This document shows, piece by piece, positions 50,844 to 57,615 of a stretch of 57,615 bases of DNA; positions within the stretch are counted from its first letter, which is position 1, and every line of letters begins with the position of its first letter. Below the pieces are notes generated by a model that ran no database searches, was not told where the DNA came from, and was given only the letters and a program-made list of their open reading frames with translations. Origin of the DNA: Kiritimatiellia bacterium (GTDB lineage Bacteria; Verrucomicrobiota; Kiritimatiellia; JAFGHX01); the NCBI GenBank assembly GCA_016929905.1, contig JAFGHX010000156.1:1-57615 (forward strand), in the 5' to 3' direction. Made by a program: the position numbers and the translations under genes.

Positions 50844-51956
50844 CTACCCCGCCTCGCGCAATACCTTCACCAGCGCCGCCATACACTTCTCGTTCTGCGG
50901 GCGGGTACCGAGCGTGATCCGCACGTATTCCGGCAACCCGTAGCCGTCCATCGGCCGCACGATGACGCCTTCGCGTTGCATGGCCTCGAACACCTTTCGC
51001 CCGTCTCCCACTTTGGCCAGCAGGAAGTTCGCCACCGAGGGCACATAGGCGATCCGTGCCTGCGCCAGCGAGTCGGCGTAGAACGCGAGTTCATCCCGCA
51101 CAAGCTTGCGTGTCTGCTCGACATGCGCCTCGTCCCGAAGCGCCGCCTGCGCCGCGGCCAGCGCCATGGCGTTCACGTTGAACGGCTGCCGCACGCGATG
51201 CAGCAGGTTCACGCACGCCTCAGGCGCAACCGCATACCCGATGCGGAGCCCCGCCAGCCCATAGGTCTTGGAGAACGTGCGCAGCAGCACCACGTTGCGG
51301 CCTTCCCGCACATACTGCAGCGTGTCGGGCTGCTGGTCGGGCGGCAGCAACTCGACATACGCCTCGTCGAACGCGACGACCACGTGCTCCGGCACGTCCT
51401 TCATGAAGCGCGCAATCGCCTTCTCGTCCACCAGCGTTCCGGTGGGGTTGTTGGGATTGGCGACAAACACGATCTTCGTCTCGGGCGTGATGGCTCTGAG
51501 CATCCGCTTCAGGTCGTGCGTGAAGCCCTGCATGGGCACGGCAATCGTTTCGGCCCGCGCGCCCGCGGCGATCAATCGATAGACGACGAACGCACGCTCG
51601 GACATGACGATGTTGGTGCCCGGCCCGAGGAACACGTGGGCCATCAGTTCAATGCCCTCGTTGCTGCCGTTGGTCATCAGCAACTGCCCGGGCTCCACGC
51701 CGAGCTGCTCGGCCAGCGCCTGGCGCAGGTAGAACGCACCGCCGTCCGGATACACGTGCATCTGCGCCGCCGCCGCCCGCATGGCCTCCAGCGCCAGCGG
51801 CGAGGGCCCGAGCGCGTTCTCGTTGGAAGCGAGCTTTATGATCGCGTCCGCGCTTGCCAGCCCGATCTCCCGCGCGACTTCCCCGATGGGCTTGCCCGGC
51901 TCGTAAACGGCCAGTTGCGCAATGGCGGGGTCCGCCAGTTCAGAAAATGAAGGCAT
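50844..51956 (-). CDS. hisC: Histidinol-phosphate / aromatic aminotransferase
   Basis: This 370-residue PLP enzyme starts at ATG 51956 (MPSFSELADPAIAQLAVYEP) behind GGGAGCGG. Motifs: IIKLASNENALGPSP, TNGSNEGIELMAHVFLGPG, VFVANPNNPTGT, VVAFDEAYVEL and RTFSKTYGLAGLRIGY with the PLP lysine. HisC converts imidazole-acetol phosphate to histidinol phosphate; many homologues also transaminate aromatic 2-oxo acids. Because aroF lies 117 bp downstream on the same strand, an aromatic role is plausible here. Length is normal. Confidence 0.93.
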   Translation of the reverse strand: MPSFSELADPAIAQLAVYEPGKPIGEVAREIGLASADAIIKLASNENALGPSPLALEAMRAAAAQMHVYPDGGAFYLRQALAEQLGVEPGQLLMTNGSNEGIELMAHVFLGPGTNIVMSERAFVVYRLIAAGARAETIAVPMQGFTHDLKRMLRAITPETKIVFVANPNNPTGTLVDEKAIARFMKDVPEHVVVAFDEAYVELLPPDQQPDTLQYVREGRNVVLLRTFSKTYGLAGLRIGYAVAPEACVNLLHRVRQPFNVNAMALAAAQAALRDEAHVEQTRKLVRDELAFYADSLAQARIAYVPSVANFLLAKVGDGRKVFEAMQREGVIVRPMDGYGLPEYVRITLGTRPQNEKCMAALVKVLREAG

Positions 51957-52023
51957 GTTCCGCTCCCGTTCTCCACATCCGATTAACCCGTGTCGCACAG
52001 GGTGGCTCTTTGGGAGCCGAAAG

Positions 52024-53748
52024 TCAACCGTCATGTCGGCCGCTGCCCGGCGCCTCTTCGTCCGGCTTGTCGAGGTCGGCCTGCTCGGCCCGGCGCCGGG
52101 CATCCTCTTCCTGCATGCGCTTGGCTTCCTGTTCGGCCTTGTGCCTGGCTTCGCGTTCAGCCGCCGCCCGGCGTCTGGCCTCCTCCTGCTGCCTCATGGC
52201 TTCGGCCCGGCGCGCGGCGGCCTCTTCCTGCTGCTCGATGCTCTCCTGCAGCTTCTTCGCGTCGGTCGTCAGCGGACGCATCCGCGTGTAGCGCAGACCG
52301 CCCTCTTTGCGGTTCGCCAGCACCGTAACCGGACCTCGGACCGGTTCCAGCACCTGTTCGGTGACCCGCTCGAGCGTGACCACGACGCCGCGGTTCAAAA
52401 CGCTGACGACGTTGATCATCGCGTTCGCCCGCTGGGCGGCCCGCGTCTTGATCTGCTCCTCCTTCGCCTTGAGTTCCTCACTCAAAGCCTTCACGTCTTT
52501 GAGCGCCGTCAACAGACCCGCGAGCCGGGTCCGGCTGTGCTCCGGCAGCTTGTCGAAGTCCTTGGCCTGGTGCAGCAGGGGGGCCAGATCCTGGTTGATC
52601 TTGGCCTCCTTCCTGGCCATGAAGTCGATCTGCCCGCGAATCGTTTCCAGTTCCGACAGCGACGTGTAGTCGACGCCGGCAGTAAGGTGTGTGTTGACGT
52701 TGGCCGCCGAGCCGGCTTCCTTCACTTCGATGCCCTCGAGTGCGACGCATTCGCCGCCGACGATCGCGCCGAGGCTGACTTCGAGCCGGCCCCGGCATCG
52801 CACCGTGGCATTCAACATCTCCTTGGCGATCTGCACGGACCCCTCGCACTCCACCGTCGCGTCGTCAATGTACCGCACGCTCAGATTGCCGCCGCACTTC
52901 ACCGAGGCCGCGCCCTTGCCGGAAATCCCGCCGATCGTAACGTCGCCCCCGCACTCGATGCGGCACGCACCCACGTTGCCGAGGATCGTCAACCCGGTGC
53001 CCGCCTTGACGTTGAACCCGTCCAGGACGTTGCCGCCGATTGTGACCGAGCCGACAAATTCGATGTGCCCGACGTTGAAATCAACGTCGCCGTCCACCCG
53101 GTACACATCCGTGACGGAGATCACGTTGCTCTGGAAGACCACGCGGCCGGCGCCGGTCGCGACAAACGTGCGGCCGCCCTCCTGCTCCTGCGCCCGGACA
53201 TTCGCACCGGCCAGCGCCAGATGCGGGTCGCCCATCAGCCCGGGGATCGACTGACCCATCACGGTTGCGCCCGGCTCGCCGCGCTCGGGCGGATGCGCCG
53301 TGGCAATCGCATCACCCGGCGTCACGTTGTCGAAAAGGTGCAGATTGTGGTAGTCCACGTTGCCGTGCTCATCGTTCTCGTACCGCGGCTCCGTCGCGGT
53401 GGGCCTCACGTGAAATTCGAGCCGGCCGTCCGGCCCTTTCGCCGGGGGAACCCCCACGGCGAGCAAGACGTCCTGCTGCGCCTCGCCGCCACGGGCGCCC
53501 GCGCAGAACCGCCCGACGGCATCGCTGTCGACGCGGCCCTGCACCCCGAGTTTCTCGAGCAGGACAAGCAGATCCGCCGCCTCGAGAGAGGCCGCTTCCT
53601 CGCCCAGCGTAGCCGAAGCTCTCAGCTCCTGGTCGCCGCCATGAAGGGTGAGGCGCAGCGCGCAGCCGCCGAGCGGCCCCTGGTACAGCACGACAGGCGG
53701 CTGACTCTGTGCGTCGCTCCCATTCTGGGGTAGTCGTTCGTCCGGCAT
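52024..53748 (-). CDS. FapA (DUF342) family protein with C-terminal coiled coil
   Basis: This 574-residue protein starts at ATG 53748. Residues 100-400 form the FapA/DUF342 domain: GDAIATAHPPERGEPGATVMG, then parallel beta-helix strands (VDFNVGHIEFVGSVTIGGNV, FNVKAGTGLTILGNV, IECGGDVTIGGISG, VKCGGNLSVRYIDD). The region 400-470 is helical. The last 80 residues are a charged coiled coil (LQESIEQQEEAAARRAEAM, then Arg/Glu/Ala repeats). FapA-type proteins are often near flagellar genes but many are not; no flagellar genes are visible. It is probably a cytoplasmic scaffold or polymer-related protein. The gene lies between hisC and an AraC gene on the same strand. Confidence 0.9.
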   Translation of the reverse strand: MPDERLPQNGSDAQSQPPVVLYQGPLGGCALRLTLHGGDQELRASATLGEEAASLEAADLLVLLEKLGVQGRVDSDAVGRFCAGARGGEAQQDVLLAVGVPPAKGPDGRLEFHVRPTATEPRYENDEHGNVDYHNLHLFDNVTPGDAIATAHPPERGEPGATVMGQSIPGLMGDPHLALAGANVRAQEQEGGRTFVATGAGRVVFQSNVISVTDVYRVDGDVDFNVGHIEFVGSVTIGGNVLDGFNVKAGTGLTILGNVGACRIECGGDVTIGGISGKGAASVKCGGNLSVRYIDDATVECEGSVQIAKEMLNATVRCRGRLEVSLGAIVGGECVALEGIEVKEAGSAANVNTHLTAGVDYTSLSELETIRGQIDFMARKEAKINQDLAPLLHQAKDFDKLPEHSRTRLAGLLTALKDVKALSEELKAKEEQIKTRAAQRANAMINVVSVLNRGVVVTLERVTEQVLEPVRGPVTVLANRKEGGLRYTRMRPLTTDAKKLQESIEQQEEAAARRAEAMRQQEEARRRAAAEREARHKAEQEAKRMQEEDARRRAEQADLDKPDEEAPGSGRHDG

Positions 53749-53805
53749 CTTCGTATCCTACCACAAACGGCGCCGGGTGAAACGACAAATGCTGGCCGGC
53801 ACGAA

Positions 53806-54696
53806 TCAACCGCCCTCCTGTTGCCGCGCCCAGGCCCGGGGCGCCACACCCTCCGCCGCCTTGAACTTGCGCACAAAACACGAAAGCGTCGGGAACCCGT
53901 TGTCGTCGGCAATCTGCTCCACCGTCTTGCGCCCGTCTCGCAGCTCGATCGAGGCCATCCCCAACCTGTACGCCAGCACATACTGATAGGCCGTCTTGCC
54001 CATGACACGCTTGAAATGCTGCCGGAAATTCGACTCGCTCATGTGGCACAGCCGCGCCAGCCCCGGGACCGAAATCTTGCCTGCGTACTCCTGCTGGATG
54101 CGCCGCAGCGCCGGCTCTATGCGATCCATGCGATGCCGGGACGAAACGGAACAGCTTTGCGGTGCCAGACCCGGCAGGCGCTGAAACTCGGCCAGAAGAC
54201 TCAGGGCACATCCGCGTACCGACTCCTCGAAGTGGGGAGCGGCCCGCTTCGCTTCGTCGATGAGCCTCAGAACCAGACTCTCGACCGCCGGATACGCCGA
54301 AGCCGGCAGGACGTTGCCAAACGCCTTGCCCGAAAGCCGGCTCGTGTCCAGAAGCGCGTGCTCCCGGCACCACTCCCCCAGCAGGCGTACCGGGTCGAGA
54401 AAAAGCCAGCTCCACACGCTCGTGACCCCGGGCCTGTTCTGCCCGCTGTGCGCTTCCACCCCCGACACCACCACCGTGTCCCGCTCGCGAAATGAAAGGA
54501 TCTTGTCGGCAATCGCGAAAAGACCCTCCCCTTCGTGGCAGTACCCGATCTCCAGCGAATCATGCACGTGCGGATGGTGAACATACGGCCCCCGCTGGCG
54601 CATCCGGTTCTCGATGAAGAACCGCACAGGGAACTCCCGCGCACCGATCATCGGGGCGTAAGCCGGCGGCTCAGGCAGGGATTGACGTTTTTGCAT
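53806..54696 (-). CDS. AraC family transcriptional regulator
   Basis: This 296-residue regulator starts at ATG 54696. The N-terminal cupin region has HPHVHDSLEIGYCHEGEG (a His-rich ligand or metal pocket) and DTVVVSGVEAHSG. The AraC DNA-binding domain occupies about 190-295: ISVPGLARLCHMSESNFRQH, MGKTAYQYVLAYRLGMASIE and VEQIADDNGFPTLSCFVRKF, closing GVAPRAWARQ. It is divergent from the glycosidase-like gene starting 60 bp away, so it very likely regulates that gene and itself from the shared intergenic region. No clear operator was seen in those 60 bp. Confidence 0.92.
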   Translation of the reverse strand: MQKRQSLPEPPAYAPMIGAREFPVRFFIENRMRQRGPYVHHPHVHDSLEIGYCHEGEGLFAIADKILSFRERDTVVVSGVEAHSGQNRPGVTSVWSWLFLDPVRLLGEWCREHALLDTSRLSGKAFGNVLPASAYPAVESLVLRLIDEAKRAAPHFEESVRGCALSLLAEFQRLPGLAPQSCSVSSRHRMDRIEPALRRIQQEYAGKISVPGLARLCHMSESNFRQHFKRVMGKTAYQYVLAYRLGMASIELRDGRKTVEQIADDNGFPTLSCFVRKFKAAEGVAPRAWARQQEGG

Positions 54697-54756
54697 AGTA
54701 ATAAGCCGAATTCACCCTTCTGTTTAGCATATCCACACCGTATTGTCCAGACAGGC

Positions 54757-56769
54757 ATGAGCATGCACGACCTGATCGAACGGGCACGAAGCATCCCGAA
54801 CAAGGGCAAGGTGCACATCTTCCTGGGAAACCCCGCCAGCGACGGCTGCGACAAGACGACGGTCGAGCCGGGCAACGTGTATTCACCCGGCATATGGAGT
54901 TGCGGGGTTTCCCTATGGGTGGAGCAGGACGGCCATTTCTGGACTCCCGATCTCCTCGCGGATGATGAAGTGGACTGGTCGTTCGGTACGGCGCGCCGGT
55001 GTCCGCCGGTCGTGGTCGCCTCCTATGGCGCGGGCGAGACCGTCAGGGTGATCCACCGGCTGTGCCATCTCGGCTCGGCGGGCAGTGAGGGCGTGGATTT
55101 CAACGACGTGACGATCGAGGCAGCCGGCGGGAAAGAGGTGCGTCTGCACGTTGTCGTCCGGGCCGAAGGGCCGGCCGGCGGAAGAATCGGCGCGCTGGAT
55201 TGGGATGCCGATTCGCGCATCCTACGGATCAACGGCGCTCAGCGTCTGGTTGCCGAGACGGAGCCGGACCACTGCGAGATTGTCGGGCCTGACGCGACGC
55301 ACGATTCGGCGGTGGCGCTGCTGACCTATCGGGTCGGCGCCGAGGCCGGCGCGCGGCGATGCATCCGGTTCAAGACCGAACATGGCGCGCTGCCCGGCGG
55401 TTTCAATGCCTGCATTCCCCTGAGGCGTCCTCACGCGGACCGGTCGGTCGAGGCGGGGTTCGAACGCTGCGAGGCGGCGTGGGCGAAGGCGCTGCCGACG
55501 CGTGTATTCTGTCCCGATCCGCGCGTCGCGCGGGTCTGGGAGCGCTGTGCCTATCACATTCTGGCGGCCATGGAATGCGGACTGCCTCGGATCGGAGCCG
55601 TCACCTATCCCGTGTTCTGGATCCGCGATTGCGTGATCGTGCTGAGGGCTCTGGATCTGATCGGCCGGCACGACCTCGCGCGGATCGGCTCCGAGTACCT
55701 GGCTCCGCTGTATTTCGGCGGCGGGTTCGGCGCCGAGTCCGACGCGCCGGGGCAAGGCATATGGGCGTTGGTCTCGCACGCGACCACGTGCGGGGACGAC
55801 GCATGGCTGCGCGACAACTTCTACTGCATTCGCAAGCGGGTGGCATTCCTCGAGGAGATGCTCGCCGCCCGTGAGCCGCTGCGCAGGGTCACGGAGAACC
55901 GGGATTCGCGCGTGCTCAATTCGCCGATGGGGAACGTGCTCTGCCTGCCGGCGCAGAACGGGTTGATCCACGGCCGGATGGACGGGCATTCGCCCGATTT
56001 CTTCATCAACTGCTGGGCCTCGGCCGGCTTCCGGCTGGCGGCCCGGGCGGCGGAGCGCAGCGAGGCGGCCGACCTTGCCGCCGCGTGGCAGACCAGGGCC
56101 GCGGCGCTGGACGACGCGATTGCGTCTCACTTGCTGCCGCGGTACGGGAATCCTCGCGACGCCGTTGTGGCCCCCTATCCCACCGGTGCGTTGCACGCTT
56201 ACGCCGAGCCGCTGCGGGCGGCGTTCCGGACGTGGTACGCCCGGCATCGTCTGACGCCCGACGGCCGGCGCAAGCCCGAGCCGCTGTGGACCTACTTCGA
56301 AGCCGCGCAAATCCACAACGCGTTCCTGCTCGGGATGCCGGACGAGGCCTGGACCGGCCTCAACGGCATGCTGGATCCCGCGGGCAGATGGGATGTCTCC
56401 GCCTTCATCGAAGGCCGGCCCGACGGCTCCGAACGATTCCCGTTCGGAAACGAACGGGGGTGCCGCGGCTGGCTGAGCAGCGCGAAGGCGCTGGGCGCCA
56501 ACATGCCCCACAACTGGACATCCGCTGAAATGATCGCCTGCATCCGCGACCTCTTCGTGCGTGACGAGGGCAAGTGTCTCGTTCTGGGCGCGGGCGCGCC
56601 CGCCGCCTGGCTTGCGCCGGGCGCCCGGTTCGGCGTCACGGGCATGCCCACCCGGTTCGGACCCGTCAGCTATACGGTGCGGGTCGACGAAGCCGGAGCC
56701 GCGACGCTGGACTACGAGGGCCCAAACCCTTGGCGGACCCCGTTCCCCTGCCGCCCGCCCGCCGGCTGA
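54757..56769 (+). CDS. Six-hairpin glycosidase-like protein (putative glycoside hydrolase)
   Basis: This 670-residue protein starts at ATG 54757 (another ATG lies two codons later). The N-terminal half (residues 1-250) is beta-rich (YSPGIWSCGVSLWVEQDGHF, RVIHRLCHLGSAGSEGVDF). The C-terminal half (about 260-640) looks like an (alpha/alpha)6 barrel: ARVWERCAYHILAAMECGLP, YPVFWIRDCVIVLRALDLIG with an acidic residue, NCWASAGFRLAARAAERS, WTYFEAAQIHNAFLLGMP and PHNWTSAEMIACIRDLF. These are usual for glycoside hydrolase superfamily members. No signal peptide is seen, so it is probably intracellular and acts on imported oligosaccharides. It is divergent from an AraC regulator 60 bp away. Family and substrate are not settled. 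Confidence 0.75.
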   Translation: MSMHDLIERARSIPNKGKVHIFLGNPASDGCDKTTVEPGNVYSPGIWSCGVSLWVEQDGHFWTPDLLADDEVDWSFGTARRCPPVVVASYGAGETVRVIHRLCHLGSAGSEGVDFNDVTIEAAGGKEVRLHVVVRAEGPAGGRIGALDWDADSRILRINGAQRLVAETEPDHCEIVGPDATHDSAVALLTYRVGAEAGARRCIRFKTEHGALPGGFNACIPLRRPHADRSVEAGFERCEAAWAKALPTRVFCPDPRVARVWERCAYHILAAMECGLPRIGAVTYPVFWIRDCVIVLRALDLIGRHDLARIGSEYLAPLYFGGGFGAESDAPGQGIWALVSHATTCGDDAWLRDNFYCIRKRVAFLEEMLAAREPLRRVTENRDSRVLNSPMGNVLCLPAQNGLIHGRMDGHSPDFFINCWASAGFRLAARAAERSEAADLAAAWQTRAAALDDAIASHLLPRYGNPRDAVVAPYPTGALHAYAEPLRAAFRTWYARHRLTPDGRRKPEPLWTYFEAAQIHNAFLLGMPDEAWTGLNGMLDPAGRWDVSAFIEGRPDGSERFPFGNERGCRGWLSSAKALGANMPHNWTSAEMIACIRDLFVRDEGKCLVLGAGAPAAWLAPGARFGVTGMPTRFGPVSYTVRVDEAGAATLDYEGPNPWRTPFPCRPPAG

Positions 56770-56979
56770 ATTCGCGGAATTTCCCCGGACAATCCCGCGC
56801 TTGCGGCGGATTCCGGGCCTAGCCGCTTTGCGGAATGAATCCTGCGCGTGCCGCGCGTATTCTCTTTTCTGCGCGTCGTAGGTCTGGTATACTTTGCGTT
56901 CGGGTTTCGGCCAGGACCCGCGACCCAAAACGGATGATCCATGCAGTCTGATCCCCTTCACAAGAAAGAGGGTTCCCCT

Positions 56980-57615
56980 ATGTACGCCAGGCTCTGCTCG
57001 TGGTCTGTCTGCGTCGTCGCGCTGGGAATCGCATCGCTTCTGTGCGTGCCGGCTGGTGCGGCCACGAATACGTTCACCGTCGATACTGTGGTCACGAACG
57101 GCGATCTGACGTACGAGGGCGACGACATCATTGTGAACGGGTGTACCCTGACGATTGACGGCCCGCACACGTTCAACTCGCTCAGCATCGTGACGAACGG
57201 GACGCTCACGCACCCGGCCTGTACGAACACCGCTGAGTACAGGGTGGACCTGACGATCAGCAACAGCCTGCTCATCGAGAGCACGGCCCGGATCGCGGCA
57301 TCCGCACGCGGCTACCTGCGCGCGTACACGGCAGGGAACACAACGACTGGCGGCGCGACGGGCACCGCCGGCGGCTCGCATGGCGGGCTCGGCCACGGGC
57401 TCACCGGCAACTGGGTCTATGACGACTTTGCCGATCCCGCCTTCCCCGGCGCCGGCGGCGGCACCGACTGGGGCGCCGGCGGCGTCGGCGGCGGCCTGGT
57501 CCGCATCGCGGCGGCCAACGCCACGATTGACGGCTCCATCCGCGCCGACGGCGAAGACGGTTACGCCTTTGCAGACTCGGCCGGCGCCGGCGGCGGCATC
57601 CGGCTCGATGTCGGC
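56980..57615 (+). CDS. Secreted glycine-rich beta-strand protein, N-terminal part (3' end outside window)
   Basis: ATG 56980 follows AAGAGGG and begins a signal peptide (MYARLCSWSVCVVALGIASL, then LCVPAGAA, cleavage near AGAA). The frame is open to the window end, 212 codons. The mature part is rich in Thr, Asn and Gly with strand-turn repeats (TFTVDTVVTNGDLTYEGDD, IIVNGCTLTIDG, LSIVTNGTLTHPA) followed by Gly-rich turns (GAGGGTDWGAGGVGGG). This looks like the start of a parallel beta-helix or adhesin-type extracellular protein similar in style to the secreted proteins at the left end. No catalytic domain is visible yet. A weak -10-like TATACT lies at 56888. Confidence 0.8.
   Translation, partial: MYARLCSWSVCVVALGIASLLCVPAGAATNTFTVDTVVTNGDLTYEGDDIIVNGCTLTIDGPHTFNSLSIVTNGTLTHPACTNTAEYRVDLTISNSLLIESTARIAASARGYLRAYTAGNTTTGGATGTAGGSHGGLGHGLTGNWVYDDFADPAFPGAGGGTDWGAGGVGGGLVRIAAANATIDGSIRADGEDGYAFADSAGAGGGIRLDVG

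Noticed and set aside
55222..57396. Minus-strand 724-codon frame opposite the six-hairpin glycosidase-like gene
   Set aside because: Low-complexity basic composition and full overlap with a well-supported plus-strand gene and a signal-peptide-bearing start.

Overview
The window is about 57.6 kb of GC-rich bacterial DNA, densely coded on both strands. No rRNA, tRNA, CRISPR array or transposase was found. The gene mix points to a free-living, glycan-degrading member of the PVC side of the tree, perhaps Kiritimatiellota or Lentisphaerota. It includes giant secreted CotH, lamin-tail and FN3 proteins, many AraC regulators each beside one enzyme, a UroD-like enzyme, a YdjC-type deacetylase, a glycyl radical enzyme, a DUF2723 membrane protein, a FapA-domain protein and a DUF6485 protein. 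The taxon is inferred from gene content only; no marker gene settles it.

Layout. 1-8.4 kb holds two secreted multidomain proteins with the same C-terminal tail; the first is cut by the window edge. 8.4-21.3 kb is a loose catabolic and regulatory neighbourhood: a Gfo/Idh/MocA dehydrogenase, a TIM-barrel-like protein, an SGNH-like protein, a UroD-like protein, a YdjC-type deacetylase, a glycyl radical enzyme, three AraC regulators and a PIN toxin-antitoxin pair. Gaps here are filled with short dispersed repeats. 21.7-29.8 kb carries three glycosyltransferases, a radical SAM/SPASM protein overlapping a small secreted protein, and small membrane or zinc-finger proteins. Two of the glycosyltransferase genes contain repeat DNA kept in frame. 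29.9-32.3 kb has a SprA-like metalloprotease and a two-gene module: a stand-alone MshEN/T2SSE_N-like protein and a receiver-TIR fusion. 32.2-37.4 kb is mostly housekeeping (pyrE, ddl, prs, a methyltransferase, serS). 37.4-41.7 kb has a CE15-like esterase lipoprotein, a DUF1854 protein and an unusual ABC exporter preceded by a promoter, a short ORF and a terminator. 41.7-47.9 kb is a BlaI/BlaR1-like operon in which the M56 sensor peptidase ends in the same domain as the adjacent DUF2723 protein. 47.9-57.6 kb holds a HEAT-repeat nuclease-like protein, DUF6485, aroF, hisC, a FapA-domain protein, a divergent AraC and six-hairpin glycosidase pair, and the start of another secreted protein.

How the parts fit. 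The secreted proteins, esterase, deacetylase, glycosidase-like protein, dehydrogenase and AraC regulators are consistent with regulated use of complex glycans. The glycosyltransferases and DUF2723 protein suggest surface glycan or glycoprotein synthesis. The most unusual systems are the BlaI/M56/DUF2723 operon with its shared ectodomain, the MshEN-like plus receiver-TIR pair, a possible octanucleotide switch inside a glycosyltransferase gene, and a family of heptanucleotide tandem arrays that sit at gene ends with a different unit sequence each time.
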